45,170 nucleotides of DNA from Patescibacteria group bacterium (GTDB lineage: Bacteria; Patescibacteriota; Patescibacteriia; Patescibacteriales; WJLG01), in NCBI GenBank assembly GCA_028716485.1, contig JAQUPS010000012.1, positions 1-45,170 of the forward strand, read 5' to 3'. The notes beneath the pieces are model-generated. The model worked only from the letters and a program-made list of their open reading frames with translations, did not search any database and was not told the origin of the DNA. The stretch's first letter is position 1. Every line of letters begins with the position of its first letter. Below, in pieces: positions 33,482 to 42,203 of this stretch. The translations under genes were made by a program, and so were the position numbers.

Positions 33482-34762
33482 CTAAAATATCTTTTGTAGC
33501 AACCCCACCAGCGGCGCGGTAAATTGCGAAACGTCCTTGACGGTAATGACTAAAACTAAAAGTATTAAGGCGATAAAGCCGGCATTATGAATCACCGCTT
33601 CCACTTCCCGCTTCACCGGACTGCCTTTGATTTTTTCAATCAGTAAAAAGATAATCCGTCCGCCGTCAAGCGCCGGCAGCGGCAGAAAATTAACCACCGC
33701 CAGATTGAGCGACAGCAAACCGACGAATTGCAGCAGATAAACAAAACCCATCCGCGCGTATTGGCCGGTCATATTGGCAATGCCGACCGGCCCGGCGATT
33801 TCCGCGGATACGCCATGGCCGAGAATTAAATTTTTGAGCAATTCATAAAACGCGACGATGATCACCCAGAGCAAAATCGCGGCCGTAGTGATTCCTTTCC
33901 AAATCGCCAGATACCAGGGATACCTGACCAAGCCGGTGTTGATGATAGCGATGCCGATTTCGCCTTTGCCGTTTTTATTTATCGGCGTAATTTTAAAATC
34001 GGAAATTTTATTATCGCGTGAAATTTGATAAGTCAATTCCTTGCCGGCGCGAGAATTGACGTAATTCTGCAAATCCGCGTCGCGGGTAAATTTATTTCCG
34101 TCAATCGAGATTACCACGTCCCCCGCTTTCAGGCCGGCCTTGGTCGCCGGCGTATCCGGCAGAACCTGAACGATTTGAATTTTTTCATCGCTGATATAGG
34201 CTTTGCTGGTACTATCCTCGACGCTCTGCGGCAAGCCGATCATATAACCGATAGCAAAAAGCGCCATGGCCAAAACGATATTCATAATCACGCCGGCGGA
34301 AATAATGGAAATCCTCTGCCAGATTTTCTTGGCGACAAAACTGTCCTCATCAGCCTCGTCTTCGCCGTTCTCACCCTTGATCTTGCAGAATCCGCCCAGC
34401 GGCAGCCAATTTATCGAGTAAACCGTATCATCCGCTTTTAATCCTTCTTCCGCGTCGGGCAATCGCTCGCCCCAGAAAAATTTCCAGCGTTTTATTTTTT
34501 CAATAATGCCCACTTCGGTGATCTCTTCATGAATTTTTTTCTCGCCGAACATATTTTCTTCAACTTCAAGCTCCTCTTCTTCGGCGAGCGGCGTCATTTT
34601 TTGGCCGCTGAATTTCAAAAATCCGAAAAGGCGCGGCGGCAAACCAAAGCCGAATTCCTCGACCTTGACGCCCATCTTCCGCGCCGTCCAAAAATGCCCG
34701 AGCTCGTGGACGAAGACGAGGACTGAAAGAACTATGATGAATGTTACTATCGTTAAAATCAT
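33482..34762 (-). CDS. rseP: RseP-like site-2 intramembrane zinc metalloprotease (M50)
   Basis: 426 residues from the ATG at 34762 (MILTIVTFIIVLSVLVFVHELGH); a start at 34822 would translate the intergenic repeat. HELGH at 19-23 binds zinc, a PDZ domain follows (VLPDTPATKAGLKAGDVVISIDG), then NFLPLPALDGGR supplies the third ligand (LDG). Membrane segments: about 3-20, 150-170, 285-310, 340-365 and 395-415. Between HELGH and the second segment is an acidic insertion (EEEELEVEENMFGEKK) of some 80 residues. Cleaves membrane substrates such as anti-sigma factors or signal-peptide remnants. Downstream of frr. Confidence 0.95.
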   Translation of the reverse strand: MILTIVTFIIVLSVLVFVHELGHFWTARKMGVKVEEFGFGLPPRLFGFLKFSGQKMTPLAEEEELEVEENMFGEKKIHEEITEVGIIEKIKRWKFFWGERLPDAEEGLKADDTVYSINWLPLGGFCKIKGENGEDEADEDSFVAKKIWQRISIISAGVIMNIVLAMALFAIGYMIGLPQSVEDSTSKAYISDEKIQIVQVLPDTPATKAGLKAGDVVISIDGNKFTRDADLQNYVNSRAGKELTYQISRDNKISDFKITPINKNGKGEIGIAIINTGLVRYPWYLAIWKGITTAAILLWVIIVAFYELLKNLILGHGVSAEIAGPVGIANMTGQYARMGFVYLLQFVGLLSLNLAVVNFLPLPALDGGRIIFLLIEKIKGSPVKREVEAVIHNAGFIALILLVLVITVKDVSQFTAPLVGLLQKIF

Positions 34763-34787
34763 AATAATTATTTTGCTAAATAAAAAG

Positions 34788-34868
34788 TCGTATTTCGTAT
34801 TTCGTATTTCGATTCTTTTCAACCTGCGAAGATTGATAAAAAATACGAGATACGGGATACGGGATACG
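34788..34868. repeat. Inverted word repeat (CGTATTTC / GATACGGG) between frr and rseP
   Basis: Left arm 34788-34811 has three CGTATTTC octamers; the right arm 34841-34868 has the reverse-complement octamers (GATACGGG, twice, and variants). Confidence 0.85.
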
Positions 34869-34870
34869 AA

Positions 34871-35425
34871 TTAAATTGTCATTATCTCTTTCTCTTTTTT
34901 ATCTCTTACCCCTTTAAGTTCCTCATTGATTTTTTTCACTTCCTCTTCCAATTCTTCCATAAAACGGAACCGATCATCTTCGGAAATGGCCTTGTCTTTT
35001 TCAGCCTTCTCAATCGCGTTTTTAATCGCTTCCCGATTCTGCCGCGCCGAAACTTTGGCCTGTTCGGTTTTTTCATTCAATTTTTTTACCAAATCCTTGC
35101 GGTTTTCTTCGGTCATCGCCGGAATCGTCAGGCGGATTTTATCGCCTTCGTTCACCACGCCCAAACCCAAGCCGGCCTCGATAATCGCCTTCTCCACGTC
35201 CTTGGTTATATTCTTATCCCAAGGAGAAACGATCAAACTGCGCGCGTCCGCCACCACGATATTGGCCAATCCGACCAGCGGAGTTTTGGCGCCATAAGCC
35301 TCAATATTTATTCCTTCCAAAATAGCGGTATTGGCGCGGCCGGTGCGGAGCGAATTGATATCTTTCTTAAAAAATTCCACCGCCCGCTGAAACTCTCCCT
35401 TTTTAGTTTGCAAAAATTGGTTCAT
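34871..35425 (-). CDS. frr: Ribosome recycling factor
   Basis: 184 residues from the ATG at 35425 (MNQFLQTKKGEFQRAVEFFKKDI), the family length of about 185; an upstream TTG start at 35470 would translate repeat DNA. Core RRF motif LRTGRANTAILEGI and the helical arm EENRKDLVKKLNEKTEQAKVS..RNRE type are present. Releases ribosomes with EF-G after termination. Usually near pyrH/tsf, which are absent here. No Shine-Dalgarno. Confidence 0.97.
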   Translation of the reverse strand: MNQFLQTKKGEFQRAVEFFKKDINSLRTGRANTAILEGINIEAYGAKTPLVGLANIVVADARSLIVSPWDKNITKDVEKAIIEAGLGLGVVNEGDKIRLTIPAMTEENRKDLVKKLNEKTEQAKVSARQNREAIKNAIEKAEKDKAISEDDRFRFMEELEEEVKKINEELKGVRDKKEKEIMTI

Positions 35426-35444
35426 ATTTTTGTCACAAATCCGA

Positions 35445-35551
35445 AGCGCGAAATTATAAATCCGAAACAAATCTGAATGCTCAAAACGCTAAATTCGAAA
35501 TGTTTCGAATTTTTGTCATTTAAATTTAGGATTTGTTTCGGATTTCGCGCT
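35445..35551. repeat. Nested long inverted repeat upstream of frr
   Basis: AGCGCGAAAT (35445-35454) with 35542-35551, and AAATCCGAAACAAATC (35458-35473) with 35530-35545 (16 bp perfect), form one long stem. Inside is a second hairpin, AAATTCGAAA (35491-35500) with TTTCGAATTT (35503-35512) and a 2-base loop. More TTCGAATT words follow to about 35566. Confidence 0.9.
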
Positions 35552-35645
35552 GAGAATTTCGAATTTAATTATTTATTCCCTCCTCCATATTTTTTTATTT
35601 TAATGCTTGCATGCTCCATGCTTTCATGTTCTTATACTCCGCGTG

Positions 35646-36737
35646 TCATATCCCGAACGCTCCGCTGCTCGCCTGATATTTCTTCATTCCCATAAATATC
35701 ACGTTGGTCTCGTCCGGCTTGATCAGCAAGCGCTGGCCGGCGCGGGTGGACGGCAATTTTTTTGTCCGCCAGCTGGCGCCGCCGTCGGCTGAACTGTAAA
35801 ACGTGGTATTGGTTACATAATATATTTCTCGCGGATCTTTGGGACTGACCGCCAACGAATTGATTGATGCCTGCTGTTCCGGGGTTACCAGTTTTATTCT
35901 CGTCCAAGTATCGCCCGCATCGGCGGATTTTAACAGACCATAGGCCGTGGCCGCGAAAAGCAAGCCGTCGCTACCCGGCGTCGCCACCAGTGAAACTATA
36001 TTAAAACTATTTTTGAATTCTGTCATCTTGTCTTTGAGCGGCGTCCAATTGTCGCCTGAATCGGTCGAACGATAAATGCCTTCGCTTACCGTGGTGACAA
36101 AAACTTTCCGGCTGTCCTGCGGGCTTAAAATAATCTGATTGACGCTGGAACCGGAGCGATAAACCGTCATCCAATGGTCGCCGCGGTCAATACTGCGCCC
36201 GATTTCGCCGCGGGAATTGCCGAAATAAATCCGGTGCGCGTCATAAAAATCCACAGCCAGCGCGTTGATCTGCGTAGTCGGGTCGTTATCAAAATAGATT
36301 TGCGTCCAAGTGCGGTTGCAATCGCCGGAACGATAAACTTTATTGCCGGCTGTCGCGTAAATAATGCATTTATCGTCTGGACTGACGACGACCGCGTTGA
36401 TTTTAGTTTCATTCAAGCCGGCGGCTTTGGTCCAGCCGCTGCCGACACTATAAGTATAATAAAGCCCCTGCGCCGCGCTGCCGAAATAAATTGCGTTATA
36501 ATCCTCCGGATCCAAAGCCAGCGATGAATCGTCGAGCGAATTAATGCTTGAAACTCCGCCGACAGTCGGCACGGCATTGACCTGCCGCCAGGATACGCCC
36601 TTGTCCAGACTCACCCAGAATCCGCCATCGACCGCGGAAGTATCGTTGGATTTGAAAGAGATGGAACAGCCGGCGCCCATCGTCAGTATGGCCGCCAGAC
36701 AAAGCGCGAAAGCGATGATGTTTTTTTGATTTAGCAT
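35646..36737 (-). CDS. Asp-box (BNR/Ycf48-like) propeller lipoprotein
   Basis: 363 residues. Signal peptide with lipobox MGAGC (C24). Six Asp-box type repeats follow (DKGVSW, DCNRTW, DRGDHW, DSGDNW, DAGDTW, DGGASW), each before a strand such as IYFGSAAQGLYY, the hallmark of sortilin/sialidase-like beta-propellers and Ycf48/HCF136 assembly factors. Sialidase catalytic residues are not evident, so a binding or assembly role on the cell surface is more likely. It ends in SSGAFGI. It sits between holB and frr, each gap holding a word hairpin. Confidence 0.88.
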   Translation of the reverse strand: MLNQKNIIAFALCLAAILTMGAGCSISFKSNDTSAVDGGFWVSLDKGVSWRQVNAVPTVGGVSSINSLDDSSLALDPEDYNAIYFGSAAQGLYYTYSVGSGWTKAAGLNETKINAVVVSPDDKCIIYATAGNKVYRSGDCNRTWTQIYFDNDPTTQINALAVDFYDAHRIYFGNSRGEIGRSIDRGDHWMTVYRSGSSVNQIILSPQDSRKVFVTTVSEGIYRSTDSGDNWTPLKDKMTEFKNSFNIVSLVATPGSDGLLFAATAYGLLKSADAGDTWTRIKLVTPEQQASINSLAVSPKDPREIYYVTNTTFYSSADGGASWRTKKLPSTRAGQRLLIKPDETNVIFMGMKKYQASSGAFGI

Positions 36738-36744
36738 ATTTTAA

Positions 36745-36817
36745 GTAGGCAGCATGTAGTAAGTAGTATGTAGTATGGATTTAATACCCTACTGCATGCT
36801 ACATACTGCATACTACT
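36745..36817. repeat. Inverted word repeat (GTAGTATG family) between holB and lipoprotein gene
   Basis: Left arm 36745-36778 and right arm 36786-36817 are imperfect reverse complements made of GTAGTATG, GCATGTAG and CAGTA words; the loop is only about 7 bases. The right arm reaches the holB stop codon. Confidence 0.85.
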
Positions 36818-37856
36818 AAATATTTATCGCGATATTTTCCAGAACTAATTTCGGATTAACATTGGCGCGCAGATATTTTTCTCCCCGCCGCAGCAATCCG
36901 TTCAATTCCAGCAAGCGCGAACCGTTCAGCTTATTTTTCAAGCCGTCCATCATCGCCCGCAGCGGCTCGTGCTGGATCAAGTCGCCGTTGTTGGCATTGA
37001 GCAAAAGCAGGTCGCGCAACAAACCTTGCCAGACATTCAAAACGTCCAGCGCGGCTTCAACTTTATTTTCTTCTTCTTTGCCGCCGGCAATCTTGTCCAC
37101 GGCCGACAGGCGCTCGTTCAGATTTTCCTTAAAAAAATGTAAAAACGTTTCAGTCTTGGACAGATAGCTCTGATAAAATTCTTGGTCCTCGAAAAATTTA
37201 GCCGCCAACGCCGGCCGGCCCGCGCTCAAACGGGAAATATTTTTGGCCTGCACTCGCGGACAGGCCAGATCATTAATCAAATAATCATAAATCACCGCGT
37301 TCGACACCGGCAAAAAATTCAAAACCTGGCTGCGGGAAACGATCGTCGCCGGAATTTTTTCCAAGCGCGCCGCGGTGAGGATTATCACCACCTTCGGACG
37401 GGGTTCTTCCAAAGTTTTCAGCAAAGCATTGGCGGCGCTCTCGCTCAAATCATCGGCTTCCTTGATAATGCCGACTTTATATGAATTCATGAAAGAGCTC
37501 ATTTCTAAAATCCTGATGAATTCCCGCACCTGCTCGATGGAAATATTTTTCTTTTCCGCTTCTTTTTTCAGCAGATGAAAATCGCCATGCAAAGTTTCGA
37601 AACCATTATCCGCTCCCGGATTATTCTGCATCTGCCGGCAGGACGGACAGGCTCCGCAGGCCAAAGAAAAAACTCCGATTTTTTGCTTCTGGCACAACAG
37701 GCACTTGGCGAAAAATACAGCCGCCGCGGTCTTGCCCAAGTCTTTCGGCCCTAAAAAAATATAAGTATGAGCGACTTTGCCATTGGCCAGGCTTTTCTCT
37801 AAAAAATCGGTAATCGGACGATTACCGGCGAGCGGCCAGCCGTTTTTTATGTTCAT
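36816..37856 (-). CDS. holB: DNA polymerase III delta' subunit
   Basis: 346 residues from the ATG at 37856 (MNIKNGWPLAGNRPITDF), chosen because GGAAGGA lies 6 bases upstream; ATGs at 37862 and 37871 are alternatives. AAA+ clamp-loader fold: P-loop-like GPKDLGKT (36-43), four-cysteine zinc module (CLLC...CGACPSC), EADDLSESAANALLKTLEEP and the sensor-1 VSRSQ, where bacterial loaders usually have SRC. It belongs to the complex that loads the sliding clamp. Confidence 0.93.
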   Translation of the reverse strand: MNIKNGWPLAGNRPITDFLEKSLANGKVAHTYIFLGPKDLGKTAAAVFFAKCLLCQKQKIGVFSLACGACPSCRQMQNNPGADNGFETLHGDFHLLKKEAEKKNISIEQVREFIRILEMSSFMNSYKVGIIKEADDLSESAANALLKTLEEPRPKVVIILTAARLEKIPATIVSRSQVLNFLPVSNAVIYDYLINDLACPRVQAKNISRLSAGRPALAAKFFEDQEFYQSYLSKTETFLHFFKENLNERLSAVDKIAGGKEEENKVEAALDVLNVWQGLLRDLLLLNANNGDLIQHEPLRAMMDGLKNKLNGSRLLELNGLLRRGEKYLRANVNPKLVLENIAINI

Positions 37857-37982
37857 TTTCATTCCTTCCATATTATTTATCTTACCATTGCGCCATCGTT
37901 AAAGCAAGCCATTTCGCTTGATTTTTAGCGGCATTACTGGTAGATTGATAACATAATAAGAATCAACGCAATATCCAGGATT

Positions 37983-38131
37983 AAATCCTAAACACGAAAT
38001 CCTAAATTCTAAACAAACCCGAAAACCGAAACACGAAATTCAAAATAAACTTCCAGCTAAGACGAATAAATAAGCGATTGACGGACAAACCAGCTGTTTC
38101 GGATTTGATATTTCGAATTTGTTTAGGATTT
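37983..38131. repeat. Inverted word repeat (AAATCCTAAAC) upstream of sugar transferase gene
   Basis: AAATCCTAAAC (37983-37993) with GTTTAGGATTT (38121-38131), 11 bp perfect; CTAAACAAA (38009-38017) also matches 38118-38126. Repeated CGAAA and AAATCC words fill the left arm. Confidence 0.8.
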
Positions 38132-38137
38132 AGAGTT

Positions 38138-38146
38138 TGATATAAT
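38138..38146 (+). promoter_or_regulatory. Extended -10 of the sugar transferase gene
   Basis: TGATATAAT with the hexamer at 38141-38146. Start expected near 38153, 7 bases before the ATG: a near-leaderless mRNA with no Shine-Dalgarno. Confidence 0.6.
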
Positions 38147-38159
38147 CTCCCTTATTTTT

Positions 38160-39518
38160 ATGAAAAGCAATATCAAACAGTTTGCCCTTCTTTTGGGGGA
38201 CATACTGATAATGAACTTGGCGCTTTATCTGGCTCTTTGGCTGCGCTACGGAGAAAATCCGGCTTTAGGAAACTGGGGAATAAACTGGGGGCCTTTCGCG
38301 GTTGTTTTTATTATTTGGCTGATCGCTTTTTACATTTCCAATCTTTATAATTTGCATCTGGCCATAAACAACGGCTTGTTTTTCCAAAGGATAACGCAAA
38401 GTTTTGCCATCGCCGCGATTCTGGCCGTAATTTATTTTTATCTGGCTCCGCCGGACAAGCTTACTCCCAAAACCAATCTGGCCGTTTTTTTCGTTGTTTT
38501 CGCCGTCCTGTTCATCGTCTGGCGGCAATTATTCAATTCGCTGCTCAAATCATATTTGCCCCGGACCAACCTGGCGGTCATCGGTTTCAATAATTTAGTT
38601 GAAAAAATAATTATGGAATTGAAACAAAAACCGCAATTAGGCTTATCCCTTTCTTTCATCCTGGACGAGAAAGCAACCGGCAAAGAATTGAACGGCACGC
38701 CGATTTTCAACAACATCAACGACTTGCCGGCGCTGATTGAAAAAAGAAAAATCAACAACGTGATACTCGCCGCCGCGCCCGACTCGCAGGAATTGCGCGC
38801 CTTGCTTTTTGAATGTCTGCCCTTGAAAATAACTTTTATCAATTTGGCGGATTTTTACGAAAACATTGCCGGCAAGATACCTTTGGAAGTCATTAATAAG
38901 ATGTGGTTCTTGGAAAATCTCAATGAAGGCAATAAAAATAATTTTGATCTGTTCAAGCGGACGGCCGATTTGGTTCTGGCCTTGCTGATTTTTATCATCA
39001 CCTTGCCCTTCTGGCTGATCATCGCCCTGATCATCAAGCTGGAAAGCCGCGGGACGATATTTTTCGTGCAGACCAGAGCCGGCGAGCGGGGAAAAAATTT
39101 TAGGATGATAAAATTCCGCACGATGAAAACCGAAAATAACGATCATTCGCCGACAACCGATGGTGATCGCCGCGTTACCCGCTTTGGTTCATTCTTGCGC
39201 AAAACCCGTTTGGACGAAATCCCCCAGGTGCTTAACATCATCAAGGGCGAAATGAGTTTTGTCGGCCCGCGTCCGGAACGGCCGGAATTGATCGAGACTT
39301 TGGAAAAGCAGATCCCTTTTTACCGCGAACGGATGCTGGTCAAGCCCGGAGTTACCGGCACCGACCAGATTTCCGGCGAATATCATTCCCCTTCTTATGA
39401 AGACACGATGAAAAAATTGCAGTATGATTTATACTATATCAAAAACCGCTCGGTTTATCTGGAACTGTCGATTATCCTAAAAACGATTTCTACGGTATTA
39501 TCAAGAGCGGGACGATAG
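38160..39518 (+). CDS. Polyprenyl-phosphate sugar-phosphate transferase (initiating glycosyltransferase)
   Basis: 452 residues. Four to five membrane segments in 8-130, a Rossmann-like middle (about 135-240), one more membrane helix (ADLVLALLIFIITLPFWLIIALI), then the bacterial sugar transferase domain: RMIKFRTMKT, RFGSFLRKTRLDEIPQVLN and KGEMSFVGPRPERPE. This WcaJ/EpsE-type enzyme puts the first sugar phosphate on undecaprenyl phosphate at the inner membrane face. The usual GWAQ/GLAQ loop reads GTDQ. It opens the plus-strand envelope glycan locus that continues to 43792. Confidence 0.93.
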   Translation: MKSNIKQFALLLGDILIMNLALYLALWLRYGENPALGNWGINWGPFAVVFIIWLIAFYISNLYNLHLAINNGLFFQRITQSFAIAAILAVIYFYLAPPDKLTPKTNLAVFFVVFAVLFIVWRQLFNSLLKSYLPRTNLAVIGFNNLVEKIIMELKQKPQLGLSLSFILDEKATGKELNGTPIFNNINDLPALIEKRKINNVILAAAPDSQELRALLFECLPLKITFINLADFYENIAGKIPLEVINKMWFLENLNEGNKNNFDLFKRTADLVLALLIFIITLPFWLIIALIIKLESRGTIFFVQTRAGERGKNFRMIKFRTMKTENNDHSPTTDGDRRVTRFGSFLRKTRLDEIPQVLNIIKGEMSFVGPRPERPELIETLEKQIPFYRERMLVKPGVTGTDQISGEYHSPSYEDTMKKLQYDLYYIKNRSVYLELSIILKTISTVLSRAGR

Positions 39519-39524
39519 GCGGTA

Positions 39525-39612
39525 AATCAGAAATCAGATATTGGAAATTAGGAAAAAATAAACCGTAAAAAACAACCCCTGATTTCAAATATCCAATTTC
39601 CAATTTCAGATT
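39525..39612. repeat. Inverted word repeat (AATTTCCAAT) between sugar transferase and GtrA genes
   Basis: Left arm 39525-39552 (AATCAGAAATCAGATATTGG...) and right arm 39578-39612 (CCTGATTTCAAATATCC..., AATTTC, CAGATT) are imperfect reverse complements with duplicated words. Confidence 0.75.
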
Positions 39613-39658
39613 GGGGCGGTAAAATTTAAAATTAACTAAAAATTTTTAAAATCAAGTT

Positions 39659-40093
39659 ATGATCAAAAAAACTTTTGCTTACTTCTGGTCGTTGCGGCAT
39701 CAGTTCGTCAAATATTTTATCGTCGGCATCAGCGCGGTAGTGATCGATATGAGCAGCCTGATATTTTTGAAAGAGGCTCTGGGCATCGCGCCGGTCTTCG
39801 CCGTTATCGCCAATCAGGCCGTAGTCTTGATTTTTGTTTTTCTCGCCAATAAATATTGGTCTTTCAAAGGAACCGCCTTGTCTAGGGGGCAAATCATCCG
39901 TTTTGCCATCGTTGTCACTTTCGATTATTTTTTCGCCGTGGCGGCGATGTATGTTTTTAATCATCGGCTGAATTTTGATTACCGCCTGGTCCGCCTCGGC
40001 TCGATCGCCCTGGCCGTTTCCTGGAATTTTTTCTTATACAAATATTGGGTTTACGCCGTGGAGGCGGAAATAGCGCCGCCACCGGAAAATTAA
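39659..40093 (+). CDS. GtrA-family membrane protein
   Basis: 144 residues with four membrane segments and GtrA hallmarks: FVKYFIVGISAVVIDMSSL at the start and NFFLYKYWVY at the end. GtrA proteins are thought to help flip or position polyprenyl-linked sugars for surface glycan decoration. 12 bases before the next gene, so co-transcribed with the methyltransferase-GT2 fusion. Confidence 0.93.
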   Translation: MIKKTFAYFWSLRHQFVKYFIVGISAVVIDMSSLIFLKEALGIAPVFAVIANQAVVLIFVFLANKYWSFKGTALSRGQIIRFAIVVTFDYFFAVAAMYVFNHRLNFDYRLVRLGSIALAVSWNFFLYKYWVYAVEAEIAPPPEN

Positions 40094-40105
40094 CAGCCAT
40101 TTTTT

Positions 40106-41524
40106 ATGAACAAACAAGAGATCCGGGAATATTTCGACAAAATCGCCGCCGAGCGCGACAGTTGGCGGAAAAAGAATTCCTATTATCACGACGATCTGAA
40201 AAAATTCTTGCGCTTTACCGTTCCCGCCGGAGTTTCCGTCCTGGAAATCGGCTGCGCCACGGGCGACATCACCGCTTATCTGGCGCAAGCCAATCCGAAA
40301 ATCAAAGGCGTTGATCTGAGCTCGGCAATGATCGAAAAGGCGAAAGAAAAATATCCGGCGCTGAATTTTGCCGCGGCCGACGTGGAAAAAACAGCCTTTG
40401 GTGAAAAATACGACTATCTGATCATGTCGGATGTCGTCGGCTATCTGGACGATATCCAATCCGCTTTCCGCAATCTGAAAAATAATTCCCATGCCCAGAC
40501 CAAATTGATCATTACGACTTATAATCATCTTTGGGAACCCCTGCTCCGCGCCGGGGAAATCTTCGGCTGGAAAATGCCCAGCCCGATCCAAAACTGGCTT
40601 TCTGCCGCCGACTTGGAGCAATTTCTGTATCTATCCGGCTGGGAAATAATCAAAGAAGGCAACCGCCTGCTGCTGCCGGTCAACATCCCCATCCTTCCCG
40701 GTTTCTGCAATAAATACCTGGCTAAACTGCCTTTCTTCCGCCGGCTCTGCATGGTCAATTATTTCATCGCCCGCCCGACTCCATCCCGAATCTTGCCCGC
40801 TGATCCGCCGCTGGTTTCCGTAATCATTCCGGCGCGCAATGAGAAACTGAATATCGAGAACGCGATCACCCGGATGCCGGAAATGGGCGCGGGGACGGAA
40901 ATCGTCTTCGTGGAAAATAATTCGACCGACGGCACCTGGGAAGAGATGATCCGCCTCAAAGCCAAATATCCGGCCAAGAATATCAAACTTCTCCGGCAGA
41001 CGACCCGCGGCAAAGCCAACGCGGTCTGGGCCGGATTCGAAGCCGCCAGCGGCAAGGTGCTGATGATCGAAGACGCCGACCTGACCGTGCTGCCGGAAGA
41101 TCTGCCGAAATTCTACGAAGCGCTCGCCAGAGGCGACGGCGAATTCATCAATGGCTCACGCCTGGTCTACCCGATGGAAAAGGAATCGATGCGCATCCTG
41201 AATATGCTCGGCAATAAAGCCTTCGGCCTGATGTTCTCCTGGCTGGTCGATCAGCGCATCAAGGACACGCTTTGCGGCACCAAGGTCTTCTGGAAAAAAG
41301 ATTATGAAAGCATCAAAGCCGGGCGCGGCTACTTCGGCGATTTCGATTCGTTCGGCGATTACGACCTGCTTTTCGGCGCTTCCAAATTGAATCTGAAAAT
41401 AATCGATTTGCCGATCCATTACCAGGCGCGCACCTACGGGAACTCCAATATGATGCGCTTCAGCTACGGCTGGCGGCTGCTGCGGATGTGCCTGTTCGCC
41501 ATGAAGAAAATAAAATTCATCTAA
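40106..41524 (+). CDS. Fusion: SAM methyltransferase + GT2 glycosyltransferase
   Basis: 472 residues. N-terminal class I methyltransferase, with SAM site VLEIGCATGD at 45-54, VDLSSAMIEKA and YDYLIMSDVVGYLDD; the usual fold ends near residue 215. From about 230 a GT2 domain: VSVIIPARNEKLNIE, FVENNSTDGTWEE, TTRGKANAVWAGFE, IEDADLT (DxD) and KDTLCGTKVFWKKDYE, the latter as in polyprenyl-phosphate sugar transferases (dolichol-phosphate-mannose synthase-like). One chain may both methylate and transfer or charge a lipid-linked sugar. No stop or frameshift separates the halves. Confidence 0.92.
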   Translation: MNKQEIREYFDKIAAERDSWRKKNSYYHDDLKKFLRFTVPAGVSVLEIGCATGDITAYLAQANPKIKGVDLSSAMIEKAKEKYPALNFAAADVEKTAFGEKYDYLIMSDVVGYLDDIQSAFRNLKNNSHAQTKLIITTYNHLWEPLLRAGEIFGWKMPSPIQNWLSAADLEQFLYLSGWEIIKEGNRLLLPVNIPILPGFCNKYLAKLPFFRRLCMVNYFIARPTPSRILPADPPLVSVIIPARNEKLNIENAITRMPEMGAGTEIVFVENNSTDGTWEEMIRLKAKYPAKNIKLLRQTTRGKANAVWAGFEAASGKVLMIEDADLTVLPEDLPKFYEALARGDGEFINGSRLVYPMEKESMRILNMLGNKAFGLMFSWLVDQRIKDTLCGTKVFWKKDYESIKAGRGYFGDFDSFGDYDLLFGASKLNLKIIDLPIHYQARTYGNSNMMRFSYGWRLLRMCLFAMKKIKFI

Positions 41525-41555
41525 ACGGGACTGTCGCCCTAAACTTAAATAAATT

Positions 41556-42203
41556 ATGCCAAAATTAATTTTTCCGTCGCAAGCCAATGTTTTCAAAACC
41601 AACGATGAAGACCCGATTGATTTTTATTATTACCCGCTGATCGGCTGGGTTTACCGGAAAAGGCTGGCCAACACTTTGGCCCTGCTGGCCGGGGGGAAAG
41701 AAAAAATCCTCGATATCGGCTATGGCTCGGGTTTGTTATTCCCCTCGCTCCTCCAATTCGCCCAAACTTGCTACGGCTTGGAAAGCCATGGCCAAGAAAA
41801 AAAAGTCTATGAATTCCTGGCCAAAGAAAAGATTCCCGCGGAAAAAGTGATCCTTCGGCCGGGCAGCATCCTGGCTATTCCTTTCGCCGACGGATTCTTC
41901 GACGCCATCGTTTCCGTCAGCACCCTGGAGCATATCGAGGATTTGAACAAGGCGATGAGCGAAATGTCCCGGGTTCTCAAAACCGGCGGCGAAATAATCC
42001 TGTCTTTTCCGGTTCGCAATCTCATTACCGATATCTTTTTTAAACTTTTTGGTTTTCACCCGCGCGAGATCCATCCTTCCTCCCACCTGAACATCATCAG
42101 CGCCGCGGAAAAAATCTTCCAGGTTGAAAAAATCCTCAAATTCCCCAATCTTAAAAACATCAATCTCTCTCTTTATTGCACAATCAGATGCGTGAAAAAA
42201 TAA
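41556..42203 (+). CDS. Class I SAM-dependent methyltransferase
   Basis: 215 residues. SAM-binding ILDIGYGSG at 51-59, then PGSILAIPFADGFFDAIVSVSTLEHIEDL and LKTGGEIILSFPV, the Methyltransf_11-type layout. Substrate unknown; the context suggests a sugar or lipid of the envelope glycan. Its 3' end overlaps the start of the next gene by 16 bases, indicating coupling. Confidence 0.9.
   Translation: MPKLIFPSQANVFKTNDEDPIDFYYYPLIGWVYRKRLANTLALLAGGKEKILDIGYGSGLLFPSLLQFAQTCYGLESHGQEKKVYEFLAKEKIPAEKVILRPGSILAIPFADGFFDAIVSVSTLEHIEDLNKAMSEMSRVLKTGGEIILSFPVRNLITDIFFKLFGFHPREIHPSSHLNIISAAEKIFQVEKILKFPNLKNINLSLYCTIRCVKK

Larger units (their letters stand above)
37857..38159. other. 303-bp divergent gap between holB and sugar transferase gene
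   Basis: Contains the word hairpin at 37983-38131 and, at its right end, the extended -10 of the sugar transferase gene. No gene is seen; a holB promoter consensus was not found. Confidence 0.6.

Noticed and set aside
34763-34822. Longer RseP N-terminus from 34822
   Set aside because: The extra residues (RNTKYDF-like) are translated from the CGTATTTC repeat arm; the protein family starts at the membrane helix before HELGH.
35426-35470. Longer RRF N-terminus from 35470
   Set aside because: It would translate the intergenic hairpin; RRF length and start motif fit the ATG at 35425.
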